Assembly: GCA_013420905.1 (NCBI GenBank)
Contig: JAAXNY010000009.1
Coordinates: 248,001 to 312,000, forward strand
Direction of reading: 5' to 3'
Origin: Collybia mongolica
Taxonomy: Eukaryota; Basidiomycota; Agaricomycetes; Agaricales; Clitocybaceae
DNA length: 64,000 nt
The translations under genes were made by a program, and so were the position numbers. Positions 12,931 to 24,122 of this stretch are shown piece after piece; the stretch's first letter is position 1; each line of letters starts with the position of its first letter. A model generated the notes under the pieces. That model had not been told where the DNA came from. It saw only the letters and a program-made list of their open reading frames with translations, and ran no database searches.

Positions 12931-15389
12931 ATGTCAGATTCGCGTCCAGCTCCTGGTTTTTATAACCTGATGATTGCGACAATGACTGTACAACCCCACA
13001 GGATGTCGCCTCCGAAAGAACACCATATTGCGCCGCGAAACACTAACACAGCGAGCGCTCCCCTACCCACAGTTCCGCGTAGGTCATCCAGTTCTCGCCA
13101 ACACCCAGCCTCGCCGTACCTCCTAGCGAACTCTTCTGCAATGCCAGTAAAGCTGGTCATCCAGCCTTCAACCCCCCCTGAAGGGCAGCCGCCGACACCT
13201 GTCACAATATCAGATTCGGATTCGAGTTCGCCTTCGAGCCCATCCAACGGCGTGCGGCCCACAGTAGCTCTCCGATCAAAGCGTATCCGGGGTGTGCGCT
13301 CACCCGCTGTCTGCCCACCTGAGCAATCAACGCCAACGCCCGCCGTGCACAATGCGAGAATAGCCCTAGAGCATCGTCAGCCGCCATCGCATTCACTCAA
13401 TAAAGATGATGAGGTCACTCCGCGCCCCACAACACGGTCGATGATCTATACACCTGGAGTTCCTCTACGCATGCAAACGGAAAAACTGAAATCGCGGAAC
13501 TTTTCCGAATCTCGCATTCGAGCATCTACAGAGTCACCCGCTTCCGTTGCCAGGTCCTCGCCTCAACTCCGACTCATTCGAAAGAAATCCGGTCAACTCG
13601 TCAAATCATCGCTAAAATCTTCAAAATCCAGAGATAGCCTTACTGTGATTACCAAGGGTATCTCAACTAAAAGCGAACCCAATACACCCACCCACAAAGC
13701 TGTTCATTTCGACTCCAAGTTGGAACACGTCAAGCTCTTTTTAGCTGAACAGAAACCTTTGGCGGTGTCGCGTGATGGAAGTCCAACGGAAGATACTAGC
13801 GGTACCGACAACGATTTTCCATCATTCATATTTGGTGACGGAGATGGGAAACAGAGAAAGGCCCTGGTTATGCAGGTTCCCAACATGCCTTCAAGGGTTG
13901 ACCTGAACAGCGATGTCGCGCTCGAAAGGCTTACTCTTTCCTCGGACTCGACGTGCATCCTGGGTAGAGTGCGTGTACGGAATATCGCATACGCCAAGTG
14001 GGTCGCCGTGCGCTTTACTTTCGATTCCTGGCAGACCACAAGCGAGGTTACTGCCAAATACCTCGAGTCGATCGACAGCGACTTTGATAGGTTCACGTTT
14101 AGCATTAGGTTGAATGACCTCTTAGCGCGTATCGAAGGGAAGACGCTGTACTTGGCCTTGCGGTATACTGTCGCCGGGCGGGAGTTCTGGGATAACAATA
14201 GTGGCAGAAACTATCTTGCTGAATTCTCTAAGCTGACCCCCGTCGCTGAAAACCCAAAATCGAGTGATGATGAGGGGTCTGCGAGTGATATCGCGAGCCT
14301 TAGGAGCAAACTGGAGAAAGTTGTTCAAGGAAGAGAACAGACGGGTCCTTCGTTCCTCGCCCAGACGCCCAGTTATGATAAGGGACTGGGAGCTGCGTCA
14401 TTGGCCTCTCGATATAACTTTGGAACCTCGCTGAGGGAACCCTGGCAGCCTAGTGACTTTACTTCCCCTCTTCGCCATATCAGAAGACAATCGTATCCCG
14501 CATCTGCAGTATCCACGCCGAACTCAATCCCGTGGCCCGAAAAATCAAAGGGCAGAGTGAATCCCAATACCAATTCTACCTCACCGCTTGGGTCACCGCG
14601 TGATATCGATGATGATGCCGTATTCGCTCGGCCTCGTGTCGCGACAGATTTTGACGACACGCCTTTCACTGTTGGCAACCGCTTTAGAAACCATCGACGT
14701 GGTTATTTTGACGACACCAGTATCAGCGCAGGCTCGATGCTTAAAAGGACCCCTCCCGGAACGCCCCATGATGATTCTACACCGTTGCCCGGGCGATTCC
14801 ACTCCTTCCCTCATGTTGAGGGAAGCCAACATTTGCCGCCGCCGTACGGTTTGGGATTTATCGCAGGAGACTCGAATTACACGGACTGTAGTGAAGGAAG
14901 CGATCAGTCAACCCCCTCACTCTTTTCCACGTCGTCAAGCTCATCCCGTGACACCTCTCCATCTCCCACAGAAAAATATATGATTTACAACCTCTCTCGC
15001 CAGGCGCATGACGAAGAACAAGTCAGTCCGGATACCAATTACCGCCAATTCCTTAGCAAGTAAGGTTTAGCAACATGCTTTCTGGGATTTTGGCTGATCA
15101 TTTACCACTTGGTTCCAGATTTTGCTTCTTCACCGGATCGGAGGGGTTGGCCGTTACACCCTCTCAATTCATACCACGTACCCAGTCCGCATCGGACATT
15201 GAGGAGCTTCTTGCCAGTACCTCTCCACGCATTCACGACTCCGCCTCATTTAATTTGGCGACACCCACTCGATCTCCGAGCTTAGATGACGTCACGGCTG
15301 TAAGGAGCGGTTCTTCCACCCCCAAATTCTCTCCGACCACATCGCCCATCATATCTGAATCCCGATCGGCCACTCCGATCGCGGTCTAA
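12931..15389 (+). CDS. CBM21-domain glycogen-targeting subunit of protein phosphatase 1 (GAC1/PIG type)
   Basis: Two exons encode about 800 residues. The N-terminal 250 residues are Ser/Pro/Arg-rich and disordered. A PP1-docking motif of RVxF type (KAVHF, in HKAVHFDSKLEHVKLF) lies directly before the folded part. The CBM21 domain follows at about residues 325-440: VALERLTLSSDSTCILGRV, VRNIAYAKWVAVRFTFDSW, FDRFTFSI and LALRYTVAGREFWDNN with GRNY. A Ser/Thr/Pro-rich tail follows. The single intron (about 15062-15118) joins FLSK to FCFFTG, giving the RQFLSKFCFFTG block that I recall in fungal members. Such proteins tether PP1 to glycogen and activate glycogen synthase. The start could be the first ATG (12931) or one of the next in-frame ATGs. 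It is convergent with PFS2, with 346 bp between the stops. Confidence 0.85.
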
Positions 15390-15735
15390 ATCCGGTCGAC
15401 GCACGGAAATATTATGCACTGTATATACTTCAACTTTACGTTTCTTCGATTTTTATCTTTATTCAATTCGGTAAACCTACGAGGAGCAATAGCGCCTTTC
15501 TCCTGCATTTATCTTACTATTCTGTCATTGTGAAATTTTATTACGGACGATACGCATACGACACACCATCCTCGACCAGTACCTGTATACTATCCTCCTT
15601 TGTTCGTGTACTTTTAGACATCTACTCTACTTTGATTTTAGCCACCTATGATTCCATCCAGAGACGTCCAATTTACAATCGCACGTTTGCCTTTAAATCA
15701 ATTCTATACTGAAGGGTAAAGTAATATAGAGCAAA
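15390..15735. other. Convergent 3' intergenic region
   Basis: This AT-rich spacer lies between two converging stop codons and must hold both polyadenylation regions. AATAAA-like strings are not clear-cut, and nothing else is seen. Confidence 0.45.
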
Positions 15736-17829
15736 TCAGTATCTTCCTCCACCTCTCCGTGGACCATTCCATCGCCCTTGGCGATTGACATCGCGACCCC
15801 ATTCATCACGGCCCCCCACACCTCCACCTCCTCCAGTACGGCCCCAGTCTTCGGGGCCAACCCCATACATATCCTCTTGCGAGGGTAACGGCCCAGTCTG
15901 CCGGGGGGCCACCGAGCTGTCGGACGCTCCAAAGCCTGGGATGAAGTCGTCTGTACCGCCGTTATCGGAATATCCCGCGCCTCTTCTACTGTCATACACA
16001 TTACTGCTACCACTGGGAGCGTTGGCACCAAAATCGCCATGCCCGCCCCCCTCCTCCTTGCCCCACCACCCTGGACCCCCACCACCACTCCCTCCAACTC
16101 CAGTGCCGCCGCCTGTGCCATAACCGAAGCCGGGAACCATGGCATCGTCGTCCTCGTCTTGACCGCTCATGTCAGTCATCTCGGGGGGCTTCTCTCCGCC
16201 ACCCGAGAATACAGACGATGCGTCTCCGGGGCGCTCGCGGGACCAGAACCGCGTCGTGTGGTCGTTCGAAGCACTTACAAGGAGATGGCCGAGGGGATGG
16301 AATGCGAGCGACCAAACATTCGAGTCGTGTGCCTGGGAAAGCGTCGCGCGGGGCGGAGAGATGGGTTGCGCGAAGCTGGGCTCGGGCATGGCGAGATCCC
16401 AATGGATGATGGCACCTTCCGAACCGCCCGAGACGAGGAGAGGATGTACTGGATGCCATGTCACCGCTGGGGATGGTTTCAGTGGGGGTGTAGTGTACTT
16501 AAAGGGAGTAACATACAGCAGACTTCCTTTTTGTGGCCCTTCAACACACGGTATTCTTTCATAGCGCGGATATCAAAGACGCGGACCGTCTGGTCTCGAG
16601 AAGCACTGGCTACCATGTTACCATTTGGTGACCATGACAGCGCTTGGATGGTGTTTTTGTGCTGGTGTCTGGAGAGCAATCAACTTGAACTCCATGCCTG
16701 TGATGTCTTTGAATGTGAGCTTACAGTGTCGATAGAACAGTCCCCGTTCGGGGATCCCAGAATTTTATTTGATTGTCTTTGCTTCCTGACACCAGGAGTC
16801 CCTTCGTCGGATGCCATTCAACACATTTGACGTCCCACCCATGTCCTATGCCGAGCATTAGGCGTTATTTGAACCTTCAGCCGGTGGGCACTTACCTGTA
16901 AGGACACTCTCCACCCTACTTTCCTGGAATGACCAGATCCGGACGCTCGAGTCATCACTTGCTGTGGCAAAACGGCGATCATCTGGGCTAAAGCTGAGAC
17001 CTCGGATAGCCTCCCGAGAGGTAGAGCCCTGCCATGCCGTCAAATTGTTCATATTGGGCTCGAAGTACTTGATGATTCCGCTCTTATCCGCAGATGCAAG
17101 ATACGCTCCAGAGTGGGTGAACGCGAATGTACAAATAGCAGTATCGTGAGCTTGAAGGATGGTTTCGAAATTAAATGTTAACCCATTCCAAAGCGTAAAT
17201 TCTCCGCTTGTTGAACCCGTAAGAATACGTCGCCCCTCTGGTGTCCACTGTACTGATTTTTCGGTTTTTGTCCGCACTGAGAAAAGTATGAACTGACTGT
17301 GACTACGTTCACGGGACATCTTATCTTGTTCGTTGACGTATGTACAAATTTTGTGCAGAGGGAGGTTGATGAATTGTCGGGGTATGCTTTTGGAGGCAGC
17401 AACTTTGACACCATTTTAATTTACTCGTTTCCCTCAAAATTGGAAAACACTCTTACGTCGATAATATAAGGTGGACTAGGCCTCAGATACGGTACGTGGA
17501 GAGGATTCGGCCGTAGTTTTCGTAACTGCCACCCACAGGGATAAGCCTCCAGTAGCAGAGTACATGAGAGCAGAGGTCGGACTCACGAGTGCCCATCTAC
17601 CCAGTCCTCCGTTGTAATCTACCGTTCGCCGGGGTCTCGTCTTCTTGATGAGCTTCCCATCCAGCATTTGCCTCTGATTTGCCAACTCCTGCTCCTGAAC
17701 CTTTCCGTCGTCCATCGGCGGTGGCTGGGGTGCCGTGCGGTATTTTTGTGGCGTCCATTCAAGATGTGGGTTTCGAGGAGGCTGAGGGATAACCTTCCCA
17801 GGTAATAGTACCGGGAGCACCGAGGTCAT
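15736..17829 (-). CDS. PFS2: Polyadenylation factor subunit 2, WD40 protein (PFS2/WDR33)
   Basis: This minus-strand gene of about seven exons yields roughly 600 residues. The N-terminus carries the family hallmark [20 protein letters not shown], followed by a linker and [20 protein letters not shown]. Seven WD40 repeats come next, among them [86 protein letters not shown] and [23 protein letters not shown]. The C-terminal tail is Gly-rich and low complexity, with many GG and RGGG steps. PFS2 is a scaffold of the cleavage and polyadenylation factor that helps recognise the poly(A) signal in pre-mRNA. The intron before WTPEGRR is about 50 nt and uses an acceptor a few bases beyond a closer AG; only that choice keeps the family sequence in frame. 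Confidence 0.93.
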
Positions 17830-18953
17830 GAGTGACTAGTGACTTGCTCGCTCAAGGTCGCTTCACTTAAGCGCTCAGATGAAGCTCGCTCAAGATTGTA
17901 AACAGACAAGTTGTATTTTACAAAGAAGAAGTGTTTTTCGATCCAGTAATCTCGAAATGTGAGCCAGAACTTAGGAGTTTTGACTCCAGACCTTCCTGGA
18001 GGTTGATGCTGTTGAATTGAGGAGGTGTTTGCAGATGTTTTATTCCGGGAACTTTCCACATGGTAATTACTCCGTCCGAACAGCGGCTCAGTCATACCTT
18101 CCATAACATCACAAACCTCCGTGCGCACATCGAGCGTTGATTTTGTCCCACTGGACTTTGAAAACCAGGGAGATTCTAATATGTATCCACATCAGGACTC
18201 AACCAAGCCCCAACGCCGTTTATTCCTCCTCCAGGTTTCGACTAATATTGGGAGTTTGGCCCATCATGCTGCCTCATGTAACTTCACATATAAAAAAGAT
18301 AACGATCTTATGCCTGGACCTATGGGGCTCAAGAAAAATTGGGGTATTCATGCGTTGTTCCATGTTCTACACTGGTGGCACAGAGCTATCGTCACGACCC
18401 TTCTGTTTAACTGCATTCGACCCGTGGAATCTTAGGCTGTTTAATGTTCAAAAAGTATAGTTAGACTTGACCCAAAACCATCACCGGCATGTCCAGCTGT
18501 CTCCAGATGGCTCCCGCTTCCACTCGGTTCAGTGTCCTCCCTTGTGTACGATCAGTAAAGATCGCCTCATTTCGGATTCTATCACCTGCCTTCGAACAAT
18601 ACCGATCCCAAGTAAATGGCTCAACTCAATGTCAGCGATAGTCAAGAGATACTTTCACCAAGGGCAGACAGCCAGAGATACCGTGATCATCAGCAGAGAT
18701 CCGGCCTTTCGTGTTATAACGAACCTTGCAATCAAACACCTTTGCAGGCATTCGTTCTACCCGACTGCCCAATACAGCCCAAACGAGTAACAAATCTCAT
18801 GAACTAATTTCTCGCACTCGTTACATCCCACCGCCCCCGAACACACACCAAACACCTACACTAAAGCCGTAACGTGTTTCCAGCAATCCAGATATAGCAG
18901 CAGAACAGAATTAGGATGAGCTGTTGGTCTTGACACGGGTCCTGATGCTCGAC
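17830..18953. other. Intergenic, 5' side of PFS2 and 3' side of the DUF7918-like gene
   Basis: Overlapping open frames near 18121-18460 and 18467-18807 lack any recognisable protein character. No gene, RNA or repeat is supported. Confidence 0.4.
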
Positions 18954-20167
18954 TCAGTCGTTATCGAGCAATCGACGCAATGCTTCAATCCTTTTCTTTT
19001 TGGCCTTTGACCAAGAAAGGTTACCATGTATGTCTCGTTCGATTCCATTTGGAACTCACTTGTAACTTTTCGCCAAAGCTTTTTCCAGTTGACGTTCCTC
19101 CTCATTCAATACCTCAAGTTGTGCCTGAGCCGCGGTATTTCAGAATAGAACCCATATCGATTAGAATCAATACCTGAATATCTATGTCAGCACTAGTCTG
19201 GGTATTTGATGTACGTTTGCGCTTAGCAGGGACTTGTGGTCTTGGAACCTAAAACCCAAGGGCGTAAATAATGGGTGTATCACATATCTGCACACACTAG
19301 CCTTGGTCCTCTTTGTACTGGTCCTTGACTGGCTCGATGAGCTGGTAGGGCTTCTGTGGGTAGCACAGTTTCTCTGAACTTGAGCAGGGTTTTTGCGCAG
19401 CCTTGGGAGATCAACATGTATATCATCTGAAGTCTCTGTTGACAATGCAACTAATTAGCTGTCGAAATCTTGTTAATGATTATACTAGTATCAACCTTCA
19501 TCACTTTCAGAGCCCTCTGATGGAGGGTGTGGGGAGTTCATCTCTGTGGCCGGTTTCTTGAAATCAAATTGCAAAATGACCCAGGGTGATTTATTTTCTG
19601 TGGGATCATCGAGAAGATCCATATCAACTTCACATATCGCTGCTTCACCCTCAGAGTCTTCTGAATCATTCAAATCCTGTTCAATAGGTGGTCCTCAGGT
19701 GCGACGGATTTCGAGCCAGACAGACCCCAGGCCTGATACTTTTGAGATGAGTAAAAGATACTAAGGCTCAGGTACTGACCTTCAGGTGGAACCCTTAATT
19801 GGCCAAAACGCTCCAAAGGCAGTTCAAGCACGCCTTTTGATGTGCGGGACTGTGTTGCATCCCTAGTTTCGTCCATAGATGTATGTGCTACCCTTGTTGC
19901 AGTACCGCCCACCGTTGATGAGTTAAATATTTGACACCATGCAGAGATAGGTTTGGCTTTTGGGCTACAACGCCAACGGACGGTGTAGAGCTGGGTTGAA
20001 GATGAATTTGGATTAGATGACAAAAAAATGGTAAACATCCTCACTGATTTTGGCTCGATATGAATGACTGCAGTTACTTTGTTCCTGTCGATGGTTGGTT
20101 TAGTATGTTTGATTACACGCCCACGGCGGTCTTGAAGCCAAGCATCAAGCCCATTGTGGGTAAGCAT
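18954..20167 (-). CDS. Uncharacterised basidiomycete protein, DUF7918-like
   Basis: Five or so exons encode about 310 residues. The N-terminus (MLTHNGLDAWLQDRRGRVI, then TAVIHIEPKSVRMFTIFLSS) matches what I remember of the fungal DUF7918 family, which begins with a short aromatic/AW motif and a beta-rich domain. An acidic Ser/Glu segment follows (NDSEDSEGEAAICEVDMDLL and PPSEGSESDEG). A basic Ser/Thr segment (SQSRTSTKRTKAS, PRPQVPAKRKRTS) and a C-terminal charged helix (VLNEEERQLEKALAKSY, KAKKKRIEALRRLLDND) come last, before TGA at 18954-18956. The last intron (about 19014-19069) and the clean helix across it support the model. The acidic, basic and coiled-coil layout suggests a nuclear or nucleic-acid-associated protein, but this is only inference and no function is assigned. 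The gene is divergent from the LACTB2-like gene. Confidence 0.6.
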
Positions 20168-20623
20168 CTATATATAGATATGTATTCTGGGAGGCACAAT
20201 TGGATAAAATGAATGTTTTTTGAGAGAAAGCAATGCACTTCAACATGAGACAGAGAGGGCTATTTGCTCGAGGGAATTTTGGGTTGAATTGCCTCAGCCC
20301 TGATTCATTCCCTGATAAGGTGCACGTGACATCACTTGAACTAGGTTATGTGAACTTTCCTAAGTAGCGTCTGCATCAATTGCAAGCCCTTCCCGATTCG
20401 ACAGGGTATCGTTTCGACACAGCCTTAGAAGAGCACTCCCCTCGAAAAAATTCGGATAGAGTTGAACCTCCAGAAAATGCTACTTTGTCCTCGGCCCGGG
20501 CCATTCATGTCTAAATTCATCGTAAATCACATGGGCAACTTGCCTCCAACATTAGTGAACCCATCTTGTATTTACACTGCCATCCCACCGTTGAAACTCC
20601 AGTGCAGAACTCTCAAGGTCAAA
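20168..20623. promoter_or_regulatory. Shared divergent promoter region
   Basis: These 456 bases separate the start codons of the DUF7918-like gene (minus) and the LACTB2-like gene (plus). I see no strong TATA box. Bidirectional promoter activity is inferred from layout only. Confidence 0.45.
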
Positions 20624-21837
20624 ATGGAACACCTGGAAGCATTACCGTCGGTGTCGCGGGTAAGATCTTCGAGAAGGACATTCAGTGGTGTTGTCTAAAT
20701 CACCGATTAGCTGAGTGAGCATGTCGTCAGAGTCTTGGGCCAGGTATGCCTCTCCGATATGTCCACCACAATCGAAATGAACAAATTCATGTATTCAGAA
20801 CCCAGGAAAGTTCACTTTGCAGGGTGAACTCTCAAGCTACTATCTCGCTAATGCTCAAAATCGCTGAATGTCGTTCAACAGGGACCAATACCTACATCAT
20901 TGGGAAGCAAAACCCATACACCCTCATCGACACGGGCGAAGGACGTCCGGAGTACATCCCAGTCCTCGAATCTGCGTTGCGTGAGACGGCCAGATCGGTC
21001 AATCCGAATGAACCTGACATCTCCGATATCATTATATCGCACTGGCATCCAGATCACGTCAATGGCCTTCCGGGGGTGCTTTCTCTTCTTCGAAAGCTCT
21101 GGGAAGAACGGAAAACTCCTCTTCCTTTCAAGCCCCCGCGCCTGCATAAATTCCCTCTCGATCCAAATGTCGCACCTAGGGCGCATAGCACTCATAACAC
21201 CCTTCCGTCCATAATCGAGTCATTGCCAGCCGATTCTTATACGCCCAGCCCTAAAGGGCACGTATTCCACCACCTCCATGATTCACAAACACTTGTGACC
21301 TCAGAACTGCACGTCCTTCACACTCCAGGGCACACAACCGATTCCATATGCCTATACGTCCCACAGGATAAGGCATTGTACACCGCTGATAATGTGCTTG
21401 GCCAAGGGACTGCGGTATTTGAGGACCTTGCAGCGTACCTCGCAAGCCTGAAGTCTATGCTAGGGTTCGCGGGAGGCGCATATGATATACTGTATCCAGG
21501 CCACGGGCCAGTTGTCTCCAACGGCAGAGAACTAATCAGCGGATACATAAAACATCGTATGGAGCGTGAGGCTCAGATCCTCAAATTCCTTGAGAAGCCG
21601 CCTACCAATGGCCCGGATCCGTCTGAATTGAAGCCTAGCTATTGGACAACGTGGTCGATGGTGACAACAATGTATGCGGCGTACCCGGAGTCACTGTGGC
21701 TTCCCGCCGCCCACAGCGTTGATTTGCACTTGAAGAAGCTGGAGGGCGAGGGAATAGTGCGCCAGGTTAGTGGAGAAGGCAAAGACACGGCTTGGGAGGT
21801 TGTTGATATCCTGTCTTCCTCTCCTGTTGATTCCTGA
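20624..21837 (+). CDS. Metallo-beta-lactamase-fold hydrolase, LACTB2-like
   Basis: Four exons encode about 350 residues. The start at 20624 gives MEHLEALPSVSR. After a 51-nt intron comes LSEHVVRVLGQ, then a tiny exon NPGKFTLQ, then GTNTYIIGKQNPYTLIDTGEG. All three joins keep the frame and rebuild the family N-terminus exactly. The metal-binding HxHxDH motif is in SHWHPDHVNG, with further ligands in HTPGHTTDSI, TADNVLG and LYPGHGP. A C-terminal winged-helix-like region (SYWTTWSMVTTMYAAYP, HLKKLEGEGIV) matches LACTB2 and related thioesterase proteins. LACTB2 is a mitochondrial endoribonuclease in animals; fungal relatives include ACP thioesterases of polyketide synthesis. No polyketide synthase is nearby, so a housekeeping role is the simpler reading, but the substrate remains unknown. 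Confidence 0.9.
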
Positions 21838-22155
21838 GTTTTTCTATGACTTTGTAACCCTATTTTATAAAATTGTATGAAAGGGCTGCTTGTAGTATGT
21901 TTATTGATCTATAGCATTGTTATCTTGAGTTTACATGGTTCGAATATGCAAGTGACCTGGTAGGGGGAAGGTTTTGGCTGGAACTCTTCAAATCCGCTGT
22001 GTGATTACATTTAACCAAATTTCATTTGAACAACAGTTACGACAAAACCACTCAGGAATGACCAATAACTTATAACAATGAGACGGAAAACAGGTGACGC
22101 AATGGACGAAATGTGGTTATGTTAGCTAATGAGAGATGCAACAAAGTGCTATGCT
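21838..22155. other. Convergent 3' intergenic region
   Basis: This AT-rich spacer between the LACTB2-like stop and the F-box stop contains presumed polyadenylation regions of both genes. No other feature is seen. Confidence 0.45.
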
Positions 22156-23710
22156 TCAACTAAGGGAATATGAGAATATTTTCCAACAGGTAAGGGTTGC
22201 TAACTCACTAATAATCTGCACAAAATGATCCCTGACGATGATTTCGGAAAATTTGATGCCTTCGAGCTTGCAAGCGGTGGAGACTGGTTCCAAATCAAAG
22301 CCTGTGGCTTTGCTTGTACCGTTGGATGCAAGGACGGAAGATATGGTGCGCGAGGAAATAGTGATACATTGGGCCATGGCCGCCAAAAATGTGTTCTTTT
22401 CCACATCTTCGGTTCTCACTTCCCAATATTCATTGTAATCCGAGACGGTAAGTGTCCGTATCGATGGTGGAAGAATGGAGAATGCGGCGGGTGCGAAGGA
22501 GGCATGATTCGAAACATGGAGTTCCTCCAATAGAGGTAACCTTTGGAGCATTTTTGCAAATGCTGAGGCGATGTTACTAAAAATGCTAATGTTGTCCAGG
22601 CGTAGGCTTCGGAGGGTAGCTCCAAAATCCTCTGTAAGTTTGGGGAGTTTCGAACCAAAGACAGGGGATGGTTGAAGGAGACCGCCGATGAATCGTAGAT
22701 CGAGGTGATGAGTGGTATCGGAGCATGCGCTGAGAGCGCGCGCTAACTGCACCGCAGCATGCGCGTGATTAGAATCGAAACGAATCGTACGCAAGTCGTG
22801 TTCTGGAACTTCGGAATCGAAGCCCATGTAGACACAGTCACGAAGGTAGAGATTCTGTAGTTTCGGAAAGTGTTCGAGAACAGAAGGCAGAATACCACTT
22901 GCGAAGGATGTGGCAAACGTCATTGCGTTGTGGAGTGGAAAGTTCCACAAAGCCAGAGGACAGTGGGAAAGGAAGAGGGTTTTAAGGTGGGACGTCCGCG
23001 TTAAAAAGTCGCCCAAGCCCTGTTCCAATGCACTAGGCTCGGAAGACAGCCGATAATCTATAGCTGCTGACGAGATATATCGTCCTAGCTCTGGACGCTC
23101 CTCGAGGGTTCGAAGAAGCAAGCGTAGGCTACCTGCAGGCCATTTCGGGTGCTTACGGCCCTTCCAGCCCGTACAGTCTAACTGCACGTCTCGATACAGT
23201 ACGCGCTCCACTGTTCTCCGCACAGTCGACGAGACCTTCGAGAACGCGCTCAGGGGAAATCGGGCCTCCGAGAAATCAGAGTATTTCTCGTCTATGAACC
23301 GTCCTGCAGCATCCAACGCGGGAATGGGGTCGCGGAGCGAGGCGGCGATATGTTCGATGATTTCAATGGGAAGGTCAAGGAGGTCAACGCGTCGAGACGG
23401 GTATGATTCTTTGGCGCGTCATAAGCATAAGAGACGTTGACAGCGACAGAGGCAGATAGGAGAGTTGGGACTGACTTTGAGGGATGTACACACTCCCGTT
23501 CGTTTCGCTCTCTGTCGACGTCCCTGATTCATACGAATCTTGGTCCTGTTCCGATTGGTATTCGCCTTCACTGGCCTGAGACTTGCGCTTGAGACTACGA
23601 CATGAGTAGCGTCCTGCCAGGCGGCTTGCAAGAGCACCCAGACTTGCGGGCGGAAATACAAGGGATAGGGTTATGTTCTGGTCATCGTCATCAGCTGTTG
23701 CACTGACCAT
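22156..23710 (-). CDS. F-box protein with leucine-rich-repeat-like body
   Basis: Two or more exons encode about 490 residues. An N-terminal disordered, acidic/Ser-rich region (SEGEYQSEQDQDSYESG) is joined by a 67-nt intron to an F-box (RRVDLLDLPIEIIEHIAASL, then DPIPALDAAG). The rest is an irregular series of leucine-rich stretches (LKTLFLSHCPLALW, LQNLYLRDCVYMGF, LRSLRLDNISIF, LLEELHVSNHASF, RTLTVSDYNEY), typical of fungal F-box/LRR proteins. Such proteins dock on Skp1 and present substrates to SCF ubiquitin ligases; the substrate is unknown. The start is uncertain: a GTCAGT...CAG pair lies just after the first ATG (23710), so the first exon may lie further upstream. The end at 22156 assumes no further intron near the stop. 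Confidence 0.75.
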
Positions 23711-24122
23711 CGCGTTCGATGGGCCAAACTCACGGCCTGTGCCCGTGGGCTGGGAGATACCGCGTTGGTCTTGACCATGACCTTTCGTTGAAGGAAGGTC
23801 GCGGCAGGTGCTGAAAAGACAACCAATGGTTAGTCGAAGAGATTGTCAAGCGAATTTTGTCCATCGTTGACTTATCTCAAAAATGATATCACGTGAGCGT
23901 TATTGATCCGACGAAGACCCATCCAACTTATTTTTAACGGCATAGAAAGGTCATAAAAACGTGAGGTAGATTCGTGATGTAGAATAGGTTATACGATGGG
24001 TACAGACAACAAATGGGTAGAGACACAGGAATAGAATCACAAGAGGGTAACTGATTGAACACGGTAATGAAATGGTATGACAGAGATGATGAAAAAAAAG
24101 AAAAAGTGAGACTACGACGATC
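23711..24122. other. Intergenic between tandem minus-strand genes
   Basis: This holds the presumed F-box 5' region and EF-3 3' region. The segment from about 23880 is AT-rich with an A-rich run near 24093-24108. Nothing else is recognised. Confidence 0.45.

Noticed and set aside
20746..20880. Start of the LACTB2-like gene within the long open frame at 20746
   Set aside because: That frame runs through two introns; splicing from the ATG at 20624 rebuilds the conserved N-terminus.
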